Positions 1 to 8,692 are shown, counted from the stretch's first letter. The stretch is DNA of 9,544 nt from Spirochaetota bacterium (GCA_029548025.1 JAKPOE010000246.1:1-9544), one strand, 5' to 3'. Made by a program: numbers and translations. Notes: generated by a model not told the origin, from the letters alone.

Positions 1-1127
1 TCATATAAGCGTGAAAGTGAAGATACGTAACCAAACTCATTATCATACCAGAAGTTTAAGTCAACCATGGTATAGTAATTATCGCCGCGTTTGGTGGTTC
101 GGTGATGGGTAAATTCTGCATCATAGATAGTTGAATAGGTACTTCCCACGATATCCGAGCTTACAAGCTGTTTCTCTGAGTAACACATGATATCTGGATT
201 TTTTTCTGAGTACTGTTTAAATATTTTATGGATATACTGGTTATCATAATCACCAAGAAGCGAAACATCCAGAATAACTATCGAACCAGTATTAACAGGC
301 ACCCTTATGGATGAAGCCTGCGAACCTATACCCAGTTTCTGCACTTCGGGTATAACCTCCAGAACTGCCTTTGCAGCACCGGTGCTTGTGGGTATCATGT
401 TGTTCAAAATGCTGCGCCGTTTACGGGTGTCTTTATCGCCATCTTTAGGTAATACATCAAGCGTTGACTGCGAATTGGTTACGGCATGCACCGTTGTTAA
501 TGCATATGAAATAAATTTATCGCCAAAATGATCAACCAGCGCTTTGATAGGTGGTGCGCAACAATTGGTAGTGCATGAAGCATTGGAAATGATAACATGT
601 TTTCCAGCATCATACTTATCAAAATTAACACCGCCAACTACGGTAACCGCATCATCCGGAATCTGTTTACCTTTATCTTTTACTTTAAATGGTGCTGTAA
701 CAATCACCTTCTTAGCATGATTAAGATGACCCCGCAGAGAATTTTCATCATTTCGCGTTGGATCAAGCATCTTACCCGTAGTATCAAAAACAACATTCAC
801 GCCAAATGTATCCCATGGTATCTTTCCGGGCACCCTGTAGTCAGGCTCGTTTAACCAGATTAGCTTTACACCATTGAGGTAAACATGACCATCTTTTATC
901 TCAACCGCGCTCTTGCCACTGAAACCGCCAATAAACCTATTAAAAGAACCATAGGTAGAATCATATTCAAAGTACGTCGCTAAATCCTCTAATGAGGTAC
1001 CCGTTTTTCTTCCGGTTGCTATAACTATTTCTTTTTGCTGCTTCTTTGCGGCATAGAGCCATACCAGAAGCTTGCCTATGCGTCCAATTCCCATAACACC
1101 AATTGGTGCATCAGGTAATACTGCCAT
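1..1127 (-). CDS. gap: Divergent type I glyceraldehyde-3-phosphate dehydrogenase, 3' end cut by window edge
   Basis: Catalyses the reversible conversion of glyceraldehyde 3-phosphate, phosphate and NAD(P)+ to 1,3-bisphosphoglycerate in cytoplasmic glycolysis or gluconeogenesis. 375 codons are visible and the frame is still open at the edge. Seen: Rossmann glycine motif GIGRIG (about residues 13-18, usually GFGRIG), catalytic motif NASCTTN with nucleophile Cys185, TTVHAVT with the base His214, PTSTGAAKAV (246-255), IRVPV with Arg275, and WYDNEFGY (360-367). The usual NAD-selecting Asp after the second beta strand (AIND in E. coli) is replaced by ATGRKTG (37-43), which suggests NADP preference. 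It is longer than the usual 330-340 residues because of inserts around residues 61-72, 95-105 and 147-160. The start at 1127 is chosen because GGAGG (1139-1135) lies 7 bases upstream; an in-frame ATG at 1133 abuts that site. The family call is secure; the cofactor is inferred. Confidence 0.95.
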   Translation of the reverse strand, partial: MAVLPDAPIGVMGIGRIGKLLVWLYAAKKQQKEIVIATGRKTGTSLEDLATYFEYDSTYGSFNRFIGGFSGKSAVEIKDGHVYLNGVKLIWLNEPDYRVPGKIPWDTFGVNVVFDTTGKMLDPTRNDENSLRGHLNHAKKVIVTAPFKVKDKGKQIPDDAVTVVGGVNFDKYDAGKHVIISNASCTTNCCAPPIKALVDHFGDKFISYALTTVHAVTNSQSTLDVLPKDGDKDTRKRRSILNNMIPTSTGAAKAVLEVIPEVQKLGIGSQASSIRVPVNTGSIVILDVSLLGDYDNQYIHKIFKQYSEKNPDIMCYSEKQLVSSDIVGSTYSTIYDAEFTHHRTTKRGDNYYTMVDLNFWYDNEFGYVSSLSRLY

Positions 1128-1159
1128 AATCATCCTCCATATATAGTAAAATAATTATA
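1128..1159 (-). promoter_or_regulatory. Candidate -10 box and ribosome binding site of the GAPDH gene
   Basis: On the minus strand a perfect TATAAT occupies 1159-1154, about 26 bases before the ATG, and GGAGG at 1139-1135 is a strong Shine-Dalgarno site. No good -35 hexamer lies 16-18 bases upstream of the -10: the region there is GC-rich (GGACGG). The promoter may therefore depend on an activator, or the TATAAT may be a chance match in AT-rich DNA. The ribosome binding site is secure; the promoter is tentative. Confidence 0.4.
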
Positions 1160-1261
1160 TACCCGACAGGATGTTGCCGTCCCCAGCTTCCATTTTTATA
1201 TTTAAATTTAGGTAAATAATAATAACGCTACTATTAAGAATCAACTTCCAGTGACTATTGG

Positions 1262-1290
1262 AAAAGCTATTATAAATATTTCAAGCTTTT
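1262..1290 (-). terminator. Weak hairpin after the PPDK-like gene
   Basis: AAAAGCT (1290-1284 on the minus strand) can pair with AGCTTTT (1268-1262) across a 15-base AT-rich loop, 16 bases after the stop codon. The stem is only 7 bp with two G:C pairs, and the T run is part of the stem rather than after it. It is a poor intrinsic terminator and could allow read-through into the GAPDH gene. Confidence 0.22.
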
Positions 1291-1305
1291 TTGCACATAA
1301 CGATA

Positions 1306-4300
1306 TTATCGATGTACCTTCCGTGTGGGATGCGCACCCAGATAAACATGCCCGGTGTTGCCATCAATGGTTATGACATCACCCTCTCGAATGACTATCT
1401 TACCTCCCTGTTCCCTGTTTATAACAGCTATGTTCTCACTTTCAGCAATCTTCATTATGGAAAAATCACTAACGCCCGATTTTTCCAGACGGCGCATCTG
1501 CAGTACAGCATGTGATGTCATGCCTCCCACCGAGGTTAAAATCCCATCCGATTTTTGTAAACCAATGACATCCTCAGGATTTGTTTCCGGACGTATCAAA
1601 ATAATCTTATCTTTGGGATATTGCATCCGTATAGCTTCTATGCGATTGATATCAAATACAGCCCTGCCACTTACAGCACCTCCTGAAGCAGCCAATCCCT
1701 GTCCCAGCAGGTACTGCGATAGCTGCTGTGGAGTTTCTACAAGCTCTTCTATATCAAACATATGTTTTGCCATACCCCGTATCTGCAATATATACAATAC
1801 ATCATTTTCAAATGTAAACTCAACTTCGATATCATTGCCCCACCGCTTGCGTAACCGGCTAACAGCATCGCGTAGCGTAGCATAATGGTTGGGATATGCT
1901 TTTTCCAGCGAAGGATACATCGCAAAGCGGGCAAATTTTAATTTCTGCTGTTCGTTTATTGGAAATACCTTTGCAACACCGCTGACAATATCATGCCCCT
2001 GTGCCCTTGTTTTATATTCGCCCACTATCTGCAACTCTTCATATTCAATATATTGACTGTGCACAACACCGGTAATGGAGGTTGGCGATAGATTGCCAAA
2101 AACCATACGCTGTGCAATAACAGCAGTGCCCCAATCATCTGAAATATTAATAAATTGGCGATAGTTCCTTGCAATAGGGGAATCCCATGATTTGAAAACA
2201 GCAATAATCGCATAGAATAGCTGTTCATAAGGATCTTTGGGAGCAGAGTGCCCGGCTTTATTGATTGCATAGCGATACTTAAGGGTTAGCATTGACATCT
2301 GTTTGCCATTGAGCTTTTCTTTCAAATCAACACCAGCCTCATCCTTTGCCTGCGTCATAAGATTTTCAAAGATATGACGGTCCATCCCATATGCTGATAT
2401 TGCAAAATCGTGTATCAATCGACGGTAACAATCCCACGCAAACCATTCATCAAACTGTGTAAAATATTGTACAATTTCCTCGGTCATGCCAACATTGGTA
2501 ATAGTATCCATTACGCCCGGCATGGAAAAAACAGCACCGCTTCGCACAGACAACAGTATGGGATTTTGGGGATTGGCAAATCTAAATCCAGTAAATGCAT
2601 CAATATATTTTTTTAACATATAGATGAGCTTTCGTTTAAACCTCGGATTGTTTATATTGCCATCTTTTATCCTTTTATACAACTCTGAAGATATAACAAT
2701 CCCTTCGGGGACATTAATCCCATCCATATTTGCAGCAATAATCAGCCCCTGTGCCTTGGCACCCACCTCCCACAAAGGAACATAGAGCTCTGTTTCATCA
2801 TAAGTACCTTCATATTTTCCAATCACATGAATAAGCTTTCCCTTCTTCATACGGGCATCAATTGCACCAAGTACAACAATATTTCCCATATAGGAATACA
2901 CTGAATTGAGATGGTCCCTTAATTTTAATAAAAGGTTATCCATTAACTGCAATAATGGTGACTGCATAACCCTGTGACGCAAAAACCTGTCAACAATCAC
3001 CTCGACATTAGCAGGTTGATCGGGAGGTATGAAATCAGGGATTATATTATCCATTCCTATATTTTTAATAGCAATACGGCTGACTGACTTAAAGGTATCA
3101 TTAAACCTGTCAGAGATCTCACCATGAATAACAAGAAGGCTATTTACTATGTCACGAAACTGCGTTACGGTAATATTAGGTGCATCAAGCAAGCTGGTAA
3201 CCGAACGCATCTCGTGATTGGCAAGTCCATCAATTTCAAACGATTGGATAAAAAGTTCTACCACTCGCTTGATTGCATCATAGTCAATTTTTTGATGAGG
3301 ATAGATGCTTATATTTTCAATAATCTTTTCAAAAAGGAGTACCCGCACAATATTGCAGTGGAAAAATACCTTTAATGTATCAAACTTTTTTTCTTTATAT
3401 GATCCATACATTGATGGTATGCCAAAAGCAATATGTCGTTTAAACTCAATTGTATCCACAGGTTCAAACACATCCTGAGACAACAGGATGTCCCATTTTA
3501 ATCTGTTTTGCAGATCAAGAATTGCCTGAAGCGATTGAAACAAATCATTGCCTTCAAGTTTCTGGAAAAAGTCATCAGGTGGGTTGAAAAGATTTTCAGA
3601 TGCATATTGATGCAGTTTTTCAATAGCTCTAATATCAGAGAAATTATACTTATCAAAAATCATGCGGTACACATGCAGAAATGTAATAAATTTCTCTATA
3701 TTCACGGTAGAAACATCTAACCTTTGTACATCCTCAAACAGTTTTCTGAAATCATCATCCGGAATTTCATAGAGAAAGCGCCATATCTGTTTGCGCGATG
3801 TATCAATATCAAACATTCCGGCAATATGGTGCAACATCTTGGTCATTTCAGCAGGAAATTGTTTATCAAAATATTCTACTATACAATCAAGAGCATCCTT
3901 TTTTTCATTTTCATCCATCCCATCAAAGGTATGGTGAGCAATAGCATCCATAAAACGTTTTTTGCCAACCTTGTAGAAAAAATCCCAGAATTTTTCGTTT
4001 ACATATTCGGGAAAATAATGGCGTGTTTCCATGTAAATACGCCGTGCAATTGATTCATTATCAAGGTTGATAAGCCTGAATGTTCTGTCTAAATTGTTAT
4101 ATACTTCTAACGGCACCATACCTTTGAGTAATTCCTTGTCACCGGTCAACCAGAAGTCCATGACTCGCTGGAGTAATGCAACCGTCCGGCTGCTTGACTC
4201 AACATGCACCTGCTTGCGCACAAAATGGATGAGATCGTTCATCTGGTGATTGGTATCAACACGTTCGGTAAAGGCACGTATATTGCCGGTAGCGCCGATG

Positions 4301-5703
4301 TCATGATAAAATGCCGGGAAGACTGCAGCCAGTGATATGATAAGGTAAAAAACATCTTTATAGTTGCTGTTCAGCAACCGTGATATATCACGCTGGAATA
4401 CATCAGTGTCTTTTAAAAAAACACCCCCCAGTGTAAGGTTGGCAATAAGGCTTGCAGCAAGGCGTTTCATGTACACAGGATTAAGTTCAATAAGTTCAAG
4501 CCATGTGCGGATATTGGCAAGATGACTGGCATTCACCATAACCGACCAGTCTGAAGCAATACCTGTAAATTGTGGAAAGCAAAATCGCGCATGAACAAGT
4601 ATATCAACAAAAAGGTCAATGATGGGGCGGTTATTGATTTCCACAACAGTTTTACCGATAGTATAGATTGTTGCAAATGCAGCATTGTAATTACCACCTC
4701 GTTCAATCTCGGATATAAGCACCGGCACCACCATCTGTACAACCTGTTTTAGCAAATCAAAACGCTGCTGCTGTGCAAGCACACCACACAGTGAAGCTAC
4801 ACTGCGCGATATATAAAGCTGGAGATTGGTATCGTTACCCTGCTGCGATTTTTTTACCATAAACGATAGTAAAGAAAGCAGCACGCTGTCATCCTGAATT
4901 ATATTGCGCACAATGCATTCACGGGCTGCAATGCATATTTTTTCCCATGCAGTTTCATTATGATGAAAATCAATAACATTGATTAATTGCTGTAACAGTT
5001 TTTCATAATCCGTGATGGTAGTTCGGCTATCCAGTGCTATCTGTAATTTTTTTTCATACGCTTCTTTTGTGACTGTTTGAACATACTGGCGTAGTGTTGC
5101 TATTGATTCACCATCACTATTCCACAGGTTTCGCAATGAGTCCATATATTCTTCTTCAACCACAATACTTCGTTCTACATACAGTTTAAATTGATTGATG
5201 ATGATATCTGTGCACAGTTCAAATAGCTGTGCATCCAGTTTCTTTCGCTGAAGCGATAGCTCCATGAGTTGTATAATACGTTGATTAACATCCTCCAGAT
5301 AAAATCCTTCCTGAGTATCCGAAAGTAAAATCCTGCAAAAATCAATTGCTTCTTTATCAAAGATGGCAGTAACATTGTCCAGGGAACTATCGCCCGCAAT
5401 TTCTTTTTTTAGTAAAAACAGATAGCGATCCAGAAATGTATCAGCAGCTCTGATTGTTGAACCACGCTTGCGTACCGTTGCTTCTTTAAGATAATGGAAT
5501 ATAACGGGCAGCACCCTATCACTGTGAGGGACAATGTCATACATGTAATCATACAGATAAGCTCTGATCTCGGTAACCATGTATTTCCAGTCAATGTTGG
5601 GATGAGTCATCTCGGCAACCAGGTTTTTAGCACGGCTCAGTGCACCAATTTTATGCTCAACCGGCAACAGTATGTTATTCACATCGTAGATTTCATATTC
5701 CAT
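1306..5703 (-). CDS. Giant PPDK-like protein: unassigned helical N-terminus, ATP-grasp and phosphohistidine domains, no PEP barrel
   Basis: 1465 residues. Residues 1 to about 940 are rich in predicted helix (many Leu/Ile/Phe-heavy amphipathic stretches), have no signal peptide or clear membrane segment, and match no family I recognise. From about 971 the protein follows the PPDK nucleotide-binding domain: EVGAKAQGL (979-987), LSVRSGAVFSMPGVMDT (1051-1067, with the ATP-site Arg), FKSWDSP (1170-1176), DDWGTAVIAQRMVFGN (1189-1204), AQGHDIVSG (1234-1242), EFTFEN (1295-1300) and LQIR (1306-1309). The swivelling phosphohistidine domain follows, with ILIRPETNPEDV (1368-1379), GGMTSHA (1393-1399, catalytic His1398) and GDVITIDGNTGHVYLG (1441-1456). 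The protein ends nine residues later, so the roughly 340-residue PEP/pyruvate barrel of PPDK is absent. Expected chemistry is ATP-driven autophosphorylation of His1398; the phosphoryl acceptor is unknown. The start has AGAGG (5716-5712) 8 bases upstream. It should not be annotated as pyruvate phosphate dikinase itself. Confidence 0.9.
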   Translation of the reverse strand: MEYEIYDVNNILLPVEHKIGALSRAKNLVAEMTHPNIDWKYMVTEIRAYLYDYMYDIVPHSDRVLPVIFHYLKEATVRKRGSTIRAADTFLDRYLFLLKKEIAGDSSLDNVTAIFDKEAIDFCRILLSDTQEGFYLEDVNQRIIQLMELSLQRKKLDAQLFELCTDIIINQFKLYVERSIVVEEEYMDSLRNLWNSDGESIATLRQYVQTVTKEAYEKKLQIALDSRTTITDYEKLLQQLINVIDFHHNETAWEKICIAARECIVRNIIQDDSVLLSLLSFMVKKSQQGNDTNLQLYISRSVASLCGVLAQQQRFDLLKQVVQMVVPVLISEIERGGNYNAAFATIYTIGKTVVEINNRPIIDLFVDILVHARFCFPQFTGIASDWSVMVNASHLANIRTWLELIELNPVYMKRLAASLIANLTLGGVFLKDTDVFQRDISRLLNSNYKDVFYLIISLAAVFPAFYHDIGATGNIRAFTERVDTNHQMNDLIHFVRKQVHVESSSRTVALLQRVMDFWLTGDKELLKGMVPLEVYNNLDRTFRLINLDNESIARRIYMETRHYFPEYVNEKFWDFFYKVGKKRFMDAIAHHTFDGMDENEKKDALDCIVEYFDKQFPAEMTKMLHHIAGMFDIDTSRKQIWRFLYEIPDDDFRKLFEDVQRLDVSTVNIEKFITFLHVYRMIFDKYNFSDIRAIEKLHQYASENLFNPPDDFFQKLEGNDLFQSLQAILDLQNRLKWDILLSQDVFEPVDTIEFKRHIAFGIPSMYGSYKEKKFDTLKVFFHCNIVRVLLFEKIIENISIYPHQKIDYDAIKRVVELFIQSFEIDGLANHEMRSVTSLLDAPNITVTQFRDIVNSLLVIHGEISDRFNDTFKSVSRIAIKNIGMDNIIPDFIPPDQPANVEVIVDRFLRHRVMQSPLLQLMDNLLLKLRDHLNSVYSYMGNIVVLGAIDARMKKGKLIHVIGKYEGTYDETELYVPLWEVGAKAQGLIIAANMDGINVPEGIVISSELYKRIKDGNINNPRFKRKLIYMLKKYIDAFTGFRFANPQNPILLSVRSGAVFSMPGVMDTITNVGMTEEIVQYFTQFDEWFAWDCYRRLIHDFAISAYGMDRHIFENLMTQAKDEAGVDLKEKLNGKQMSMLTLKYRYAINKAGHSAPKDPYEQLFYAIIAVFKSWDSPIARNYRQFINISDDWGTAVIAQRMVFGNLSPTSITGVVHSQYIEYEELQIVGEYKTRAQGHDIVSGVAKVFPINEQQKLKFARFAMYPSLEKAYPNHYATLRDAVSRLRKRWGNDIEVEFTFENDVLYILQIRGMAKHMFDIEELVETPQQLSQYLLGQGLAASGGAVSGRAVFDINRIEAIRMQYPKDKIILIRPETNPEDVIGLQKSDGILTSVGGMTSHAVLQMRRLEKSGVSDFSIMKIAESENIAVINREQGGKIVIREGDVITIDGNTGHVYLGAHPTRKVHR

Positions 5704-5761
5704 AGCAACAGCCTCTCTGCATGTAATAATTATAAATTACTGGTACAGCCCTATGCCTGTC

Positions 5762-5795
5762 AATACTATTACATAAACGATAATTGAATAGTATT
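5762..5795. repeat. 9-bp perfect inverted repeat upstream of the PPDK-like gene
   Basis: AATACTATT (5762-5770) and AATAGTATT (5787-5795) are exact reverse complements separated by 16 bases. A further direct copy of ATAGTATT lies at 5832-5839. The left arm overlaps a TTGACA hexamer read on the minus strand (5763-5758), and a TATAAT is at 5734-5729. The 23-base gap between these hexamers is too long for a standard sigma70 promoter. The arrangement could be a repressor or activator site for the PPDK-like gene, about 60-90 bases before its start. The arms are AT-rich, so chance is a real alternative. Confidence 0.35.
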
Positions 5796-5861
5796 TTAAA
5801 TGTTACGATTCCAATCTCATGATAGATATCCATAGTATTATAATTTTTTGGGTGAGGGGAG

Positions 5862-5932
5862 AGATTCTTCGAAACTGTGTTATTCTGAATGACCATGAAT
5901 GGCATGCTATTCTGAACTATGATTCAGGATCT
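5862..5932. repeat. Imperfect palindromic intergenic repeat, possibly dispersed
   Basis: This 71-base element begins AGATTCTTCG and ends TTCAGGATCT. Its arms fold back around the centre CATG-AATGG-CATG (5894-5906): TTCTGAATGACCATG on the left pairs with CATGCTATTCTGAA on the right, with a one-base bulge and a few mismatches. TATTCTGAA also occurs twice in direct orientation (5881-5889 and 5908-5916). The pattern of AGATTCT ends with internal TTCTGAA resembles short palindromic elements scattered between genes in many bacterial genomes. It lies between the clpB terminator and the PPDK-like gene and has no coding potential of its own. Copy number cannot be judged from one window. Confidence 0.45.
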
Positions 5933-5938
5933 AAAGTT

Positions 5939-5975
5939 AAACAAAAATAAGGGGATGCATGGACATCCCCTTATT
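5939..5975 (-). terminator. Rho-independent terminator of clpB
   Basis: Read on the minus strand, a perfect 12-bp stem AATAAGGGGATG / CATCCCCTTATT (5975-5964 and 5957-5946) encloses the 6-base loop TCCATG and is followed by TTTGTTT. It begins 10 bases after the clpB stop codon. This is a strong intrinsic terminator and separates clpB from the PPDK-like gene downstream. Confidence 0.93.
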
Positions 5976-5985
5976 GCTTACATGC

Positions 5986-8595
5986 TTACACTGCTTGCTT
6001 CTCAGCTTTACTGCGTTTTACATTAAATTGGATTTCATTATTCTTGTAATCCACAATAACGGTATCATCATCCATTATCTCGCCGCCTAAAATTTTTACG
6101 GAAAGTGGATTGAGCAGATATCTCTGTAAAGCCCTCTTCAACGGACGTGCACCAAACTGTGGATCAAACCCAACGTTAACAAGGTAATCTAACGCCTTTT
6201 GTGTAAGCTCAAGTTTTATGCCGCGATCTTTTAAACGTTTGCCCACCTCATTGAGCTGTATCATGATAATTTTATTGATATGCTCTCGGGTCAACGGGTT
6301 AAAGACAATCACATCATCAATGCGGTTTAAAAACTCAGGCTTAAAATGCATCTTCAGCTCCTGCTGCACCCCTTTTACCCGTTCCTCATAGGGTATGGCA
6401 GGGTCAGAAATATATGCTGTCCCAATGTTGGATGTCATGATTATAAGGGTATTCTTAAAGTCTACTGTGCGCCCTTTTGCATCGGTAAGCCTGCCTTCAT
6501 CCAGTATTTGTAAAAATACATTAAACACATCCGGATGTGCCTTTTCAATCTCATCAAACAGGACAACCGAATAGGGACGCCTGCGGATGGCTTCGGTAAG
6601 CTGTCCGCCCTCTTCGTACCCAACATAGCCAGGTGGTGCACCAATAAGGCGTGCTACCGAATGTTTTTCCATATACTCGGACATATCAATACGCACTATC
6701 GCCTTTTCATCATTGAACAAAAACTCTGCCACAGCTTTTGCCGTTTCGGTTTTTCCTACACCTGTTGGTCCTAAAAATATGAACGAACCAATGGGTCTGT
6801 TGGGATCCTGCAATCCAGAACGAGAACGGCGTACTGCATCAGCAATAGTTTGTATTGCCTGCTCCTGACCAACCACCCTCTTTTCAATAATCTCCTCCAT
6901 TTTTAAAAGCTTTTCTTTTTCACCTTCAAGCATTTTACTTACGGGTATGCCGGTCCATCTGGAAACAACAGCAGCTATCTCCTGCTCGGTAACCTCTTCT
7001 TTTAAAAGCTTTCGATCTTTCTGAATATCATTCAACTTATCATTGAGCGCTTTTAACTTCTTTTCAAGCTCAATAATCTTTCCATATCGTATCTCAGCAA
7101 CTAAATTCAGATTGCCTTCACGCTCGGCTTTTTGCTCCTGTATTCGTAAATTTTCAATCTCTTCTTTAATCTTCCGTATTTCTACTATGATCTTCTTTTC
7201 ATTTTGCCACTGTACCGAAAGTTCCTTCTTCTTTTCATTTAAATTTGCTAAATCCTCTTCAATCTTCGCAAGACGCTCTAATGATGCTTTGTCCTTTTCC
7301 TTTTTTACTGCTTCACGCTCAATGGTAAGCTGGCGTATCTTACGTTCAATCTCATCAAGCTCTATTGGCATGGAATCAATCTCCATCTTTATGAGCGAAG
7401 CAGCTTCATCAATTAAATCAACTGCCTTATCAGGCAAAAATCTATCAGTGATATAACGGTTAGACAGCACCGCTGCAGCAACCACCGCTGAGTCCGAAAT
7501 ACGCACGCCATGATGTACCTCATAGCGTTCTTTTAAACCACGCAAAATGGCGATAGTATCCTCAACTGAGGGCTCACTGGTAAATACAGGCTGGAAGCGT
7601 CGTTCCAGCGCTTTGTCTTTTTCAATATACTTTTGATATTCATTCAGGGTTGTTGCACCAATGCAGCGCAGCTCTCCCCGTGCCAATGCAGGTTTAAGCA
7701 TATTCGATGCATCAACCGAACCTTCTGCAGCGCCTGCACCAACCAGCACATGCAACTCATCAATAAACAAAATAACATCACCTTCGGATTGTTCAACCTC
7801 CTCAATAACAGCCTTCAAGCGTTCCTCAAACTCGCCACGGTATTTAGCACCGGCAATCAATGCGCCCATATCAAGCGCAACAATGCGTTTATTCTTCAAG
7901 CTTTCGGGAACATCACCAGCAACAATACGCTGTGCCAAGCCTTCAACAATGGCAGTTTTGCCAACACCCGGCTCGCCAATAAGGACAGGATTGTTTTTTG
8001 TTCTGCGTGACAGTACCTGCATAACACGACGAATCTCCTCATCTCTGCCAACAACAGGATCAAGTTTGTTCTGCCGTGCCAATTTGGTTAAATCCCTGCC
8101 AAACCGTTCCAGCGCATTATATTTATCCTCAGCCGACTCATCGGTAACACGTTTATTGCCTCTGATATCGGCAAGCACACGCAGGATATTCTCTTTGGTA
8201 AAACCATGTGCATTCAATATGTCACGGGCTTTAGTTTTTCCTGTTGTGGCAATCCCCAGTATAAGATGCTCGGTGCTTAAATATTCATCCTTTAATGTAA
8301 CTGCTTCATTCCATGCAGTATTCAGCACATCACGTAAAACTGATGACATAACACCGCCGCCAGGACCGCCGTACTGCTTTGGCATTGCCGAAAGTGCCAT
8401 CTCGGTTTCACGCTTAATTTCATCTACCGAAGCACCCAGCCGTTGAGCTATAGGCGTAAATATGCCATCATCCTGATTGACAAGTGCATACAATACATGC
8501 TCGGGGGTTATTTCAGGGTGGTTATATTGTGTTGCCACATTCTGCGCTTCATACAGTGCATTCTGTGTCTTTAATGTCAGTTTATCCATACGCAT
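5986..8595 (-). CDS. clpB: ATP-dependent protein disaggregase ClpB (Hsp100)
   Basis: Cytoplasmic hexameric AAA+ chaperone that, with DnaK/DnaJ/GrpE, threads aggregated proteins through its pore. The 869 residues (E. coli 857) show all the parts: N-terminal Clp repeat domain (about 3-145), first AAA+ module with Walker A GEPGVGKT (207-214), pore loop KYRGEF (251-256), Walker B LFIDE (276-280) and ERRF arginines (331-334), a charged coiled-coil middle domain (about 405-535), and a second AAA+ module with Walker A GPTGVGKT (609-616), pore loop GYVGY (656-660), Walker B LFDE (679-682), NRID (757-760) and sensor 2 GARPLKR (815-821). The full-length middle domain separates it from ClpA and ClpC. 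The start at 8595 gives [11 protein letters not shown], close to E. coli MRLDRLT. A six-codon extension to ATG 8613 is open, but that ATG overlaps the GGAGGT ribosome binding site. It has its own promoter and terminator and is probably heat-induced. Confidence 0.97.
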   Translation of the reverse strand: MRMDKLTLKTQNALYEAQNVATQYNHPEITPEHVLYALVNQDDGIFTPIAQRLGASVDEIKRETEMALSAMPKQYGGPGGGVMSSVLRDVLNTAWNEAVTLKDEYLSTEHLILGIATTGKTKARDILNAHGFTKENILRVLADIRGNKRVTDESAEDKYNALERFGRDLTKLARQNKLDPVVGRDEEIRRVMQVLSRRTKNNPVLIGEPGVGKTAIVEGLAQRIVAGDVPESLKNKRIVALDMGALIAGAKYRGEFEERLKAVIEEVEQSEGDVILFIDELHVLVGAGAAEGSVDASNMLKPALARGELRCIGATTLNEYQKYIEKDKALERRFQPVFTSEPSVEDTIAILRGLKERYEVHHGVRISDSAVVAAAVLSNRYITDRFLPDKAVDLIDEAASLIKMEIDSMPIELDEIERKIRQLTIEREAVKKEKDKASLERLAKIEEDLANLNEKKKELSVQWQNEKKIIVEIRKIKEEIENLRIQEQKAEREGNLNLVAEIRYGKIIELEKKLKALNDKLNDIQKDRKLLKEEVTEQEIAAVVSRWTGIPVSKMLEGEKEKLLKMEEIIEKRVVGQEQAIQTIADAVRRSRSGLQDPNRPIGSFIFLGPTGVGKTETAKAVAEFLFNDEKAIVRIDMSEYMEKHSVARLIGAPPGYVGYEEGGQLTEAIRRRPYSVVLFDEIEKAHPDVFNVFLQILDEGRLTDAKGRTVDFKNTLIIMTSNIGTAYISDPAIPYEERVKGVQQELKMHFKPEFLNRIDDVIVFNPLTREHINKIIMIQLNEVGKRLKDRGIKLELTQKALDYLVNVGFDPQFGARPLKRALQRYLLNPLSVKILGGEIMDDDTVIVDYKNNEIQFNVKRSKAEKQAV

Positions 8596-8605
8596 AGGTA
8601 AATCT

Positions 8606-8611
8606 ACCTCC
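8606..8611 (-). promoter_or_regulatory. clpB ribosome binding site that decides the start
   Basis: GGAGGT (8611-8606 on the minus strand) lies 10 bases before ATG 8595. Its first G is the last base of the alternative ATG at 8613, so that upstream ATG would have no site of its own in front of it: the sequence before it is AT-only (TATATTA). The ATG at 8589 would be 16 bases away, which is too far. Confidence 0.75.
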
Positions 8612-8683
8612 ATTAATATAAAATAATAAAATTACAATACCATTAATACATGAATACAATAACCATAAAATAATAAAACAGGA

Positions 8684-8692
8684 GAGTGCTAA
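8684..8692 (-). promoter_or_regulatory. Perfect half-site of the CIRCE operator (HrcA) in the clpB leader
   Basis: The minus strand reads TTAGCACTC at 8692-8684, identical to the left arm of CIRCE (TTAGCACTC-N9-GAGTGCTAA), the operator of the heat-shock repressor HrcA. It sits about 35 bases after the expected transcription start and about 90 before the clpB start, a usual place for CIRCE. The partner arm, expected at 8674-8666, is ATTATTTTA and shows no match, so this is only a half-site. A 9-base chance match in 150 bases is unlikely but possible, and binding by HrcA is unproven. Confidence 0.45.

Noticed and set aside
1128..1305. Possible remnant of a PPDK PEP-binding barrel after the stop at 1306
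   Set aside because: The gap is only 178 bases, AT-rich and without matching coding sequence, so the missing domain is not explained by a recent frameshift or a decayed tail here.
1355..1885. A 176-codon plus-strand open frame opposite the phosphohistidine domain
   Set aside because: It is a shadow of strongly supported coding sequence on the other strand and shows no recognisable protein features.
5729..5763. TTGACA and TATAAT as a sigma70 promoter for the PPDK-like gene
   Set aside because: Both hexamers are perfect, but the spacer is 23 bases rather than 16-18, so they cannot work together as a standard promoter; neither has a good partner at normal spacing.
5693..5905. A 70-codon minus-strand frame between clpB and the PPDK-like gene
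   Set aside because: It starts inside the palindromic repeat, overlaps the start of the PPDK-like gene in another frame, and has no ribosome binding site or recognisable motif.
7661..8446. A 261-codon open frame on the plus strand, antisense to clpB
   Set aside because: It lies wholly within clpB, is rich in Ser and Arg in low-complexity fashion, has no ribosome binding site, and is explained by the codon pattern of the opposite strand.
8666..8692. A complete CIRCE operator
   Set aside because: Only the TTAGCACTC arm is present; the expected partner arm matches at about two of nine positions.
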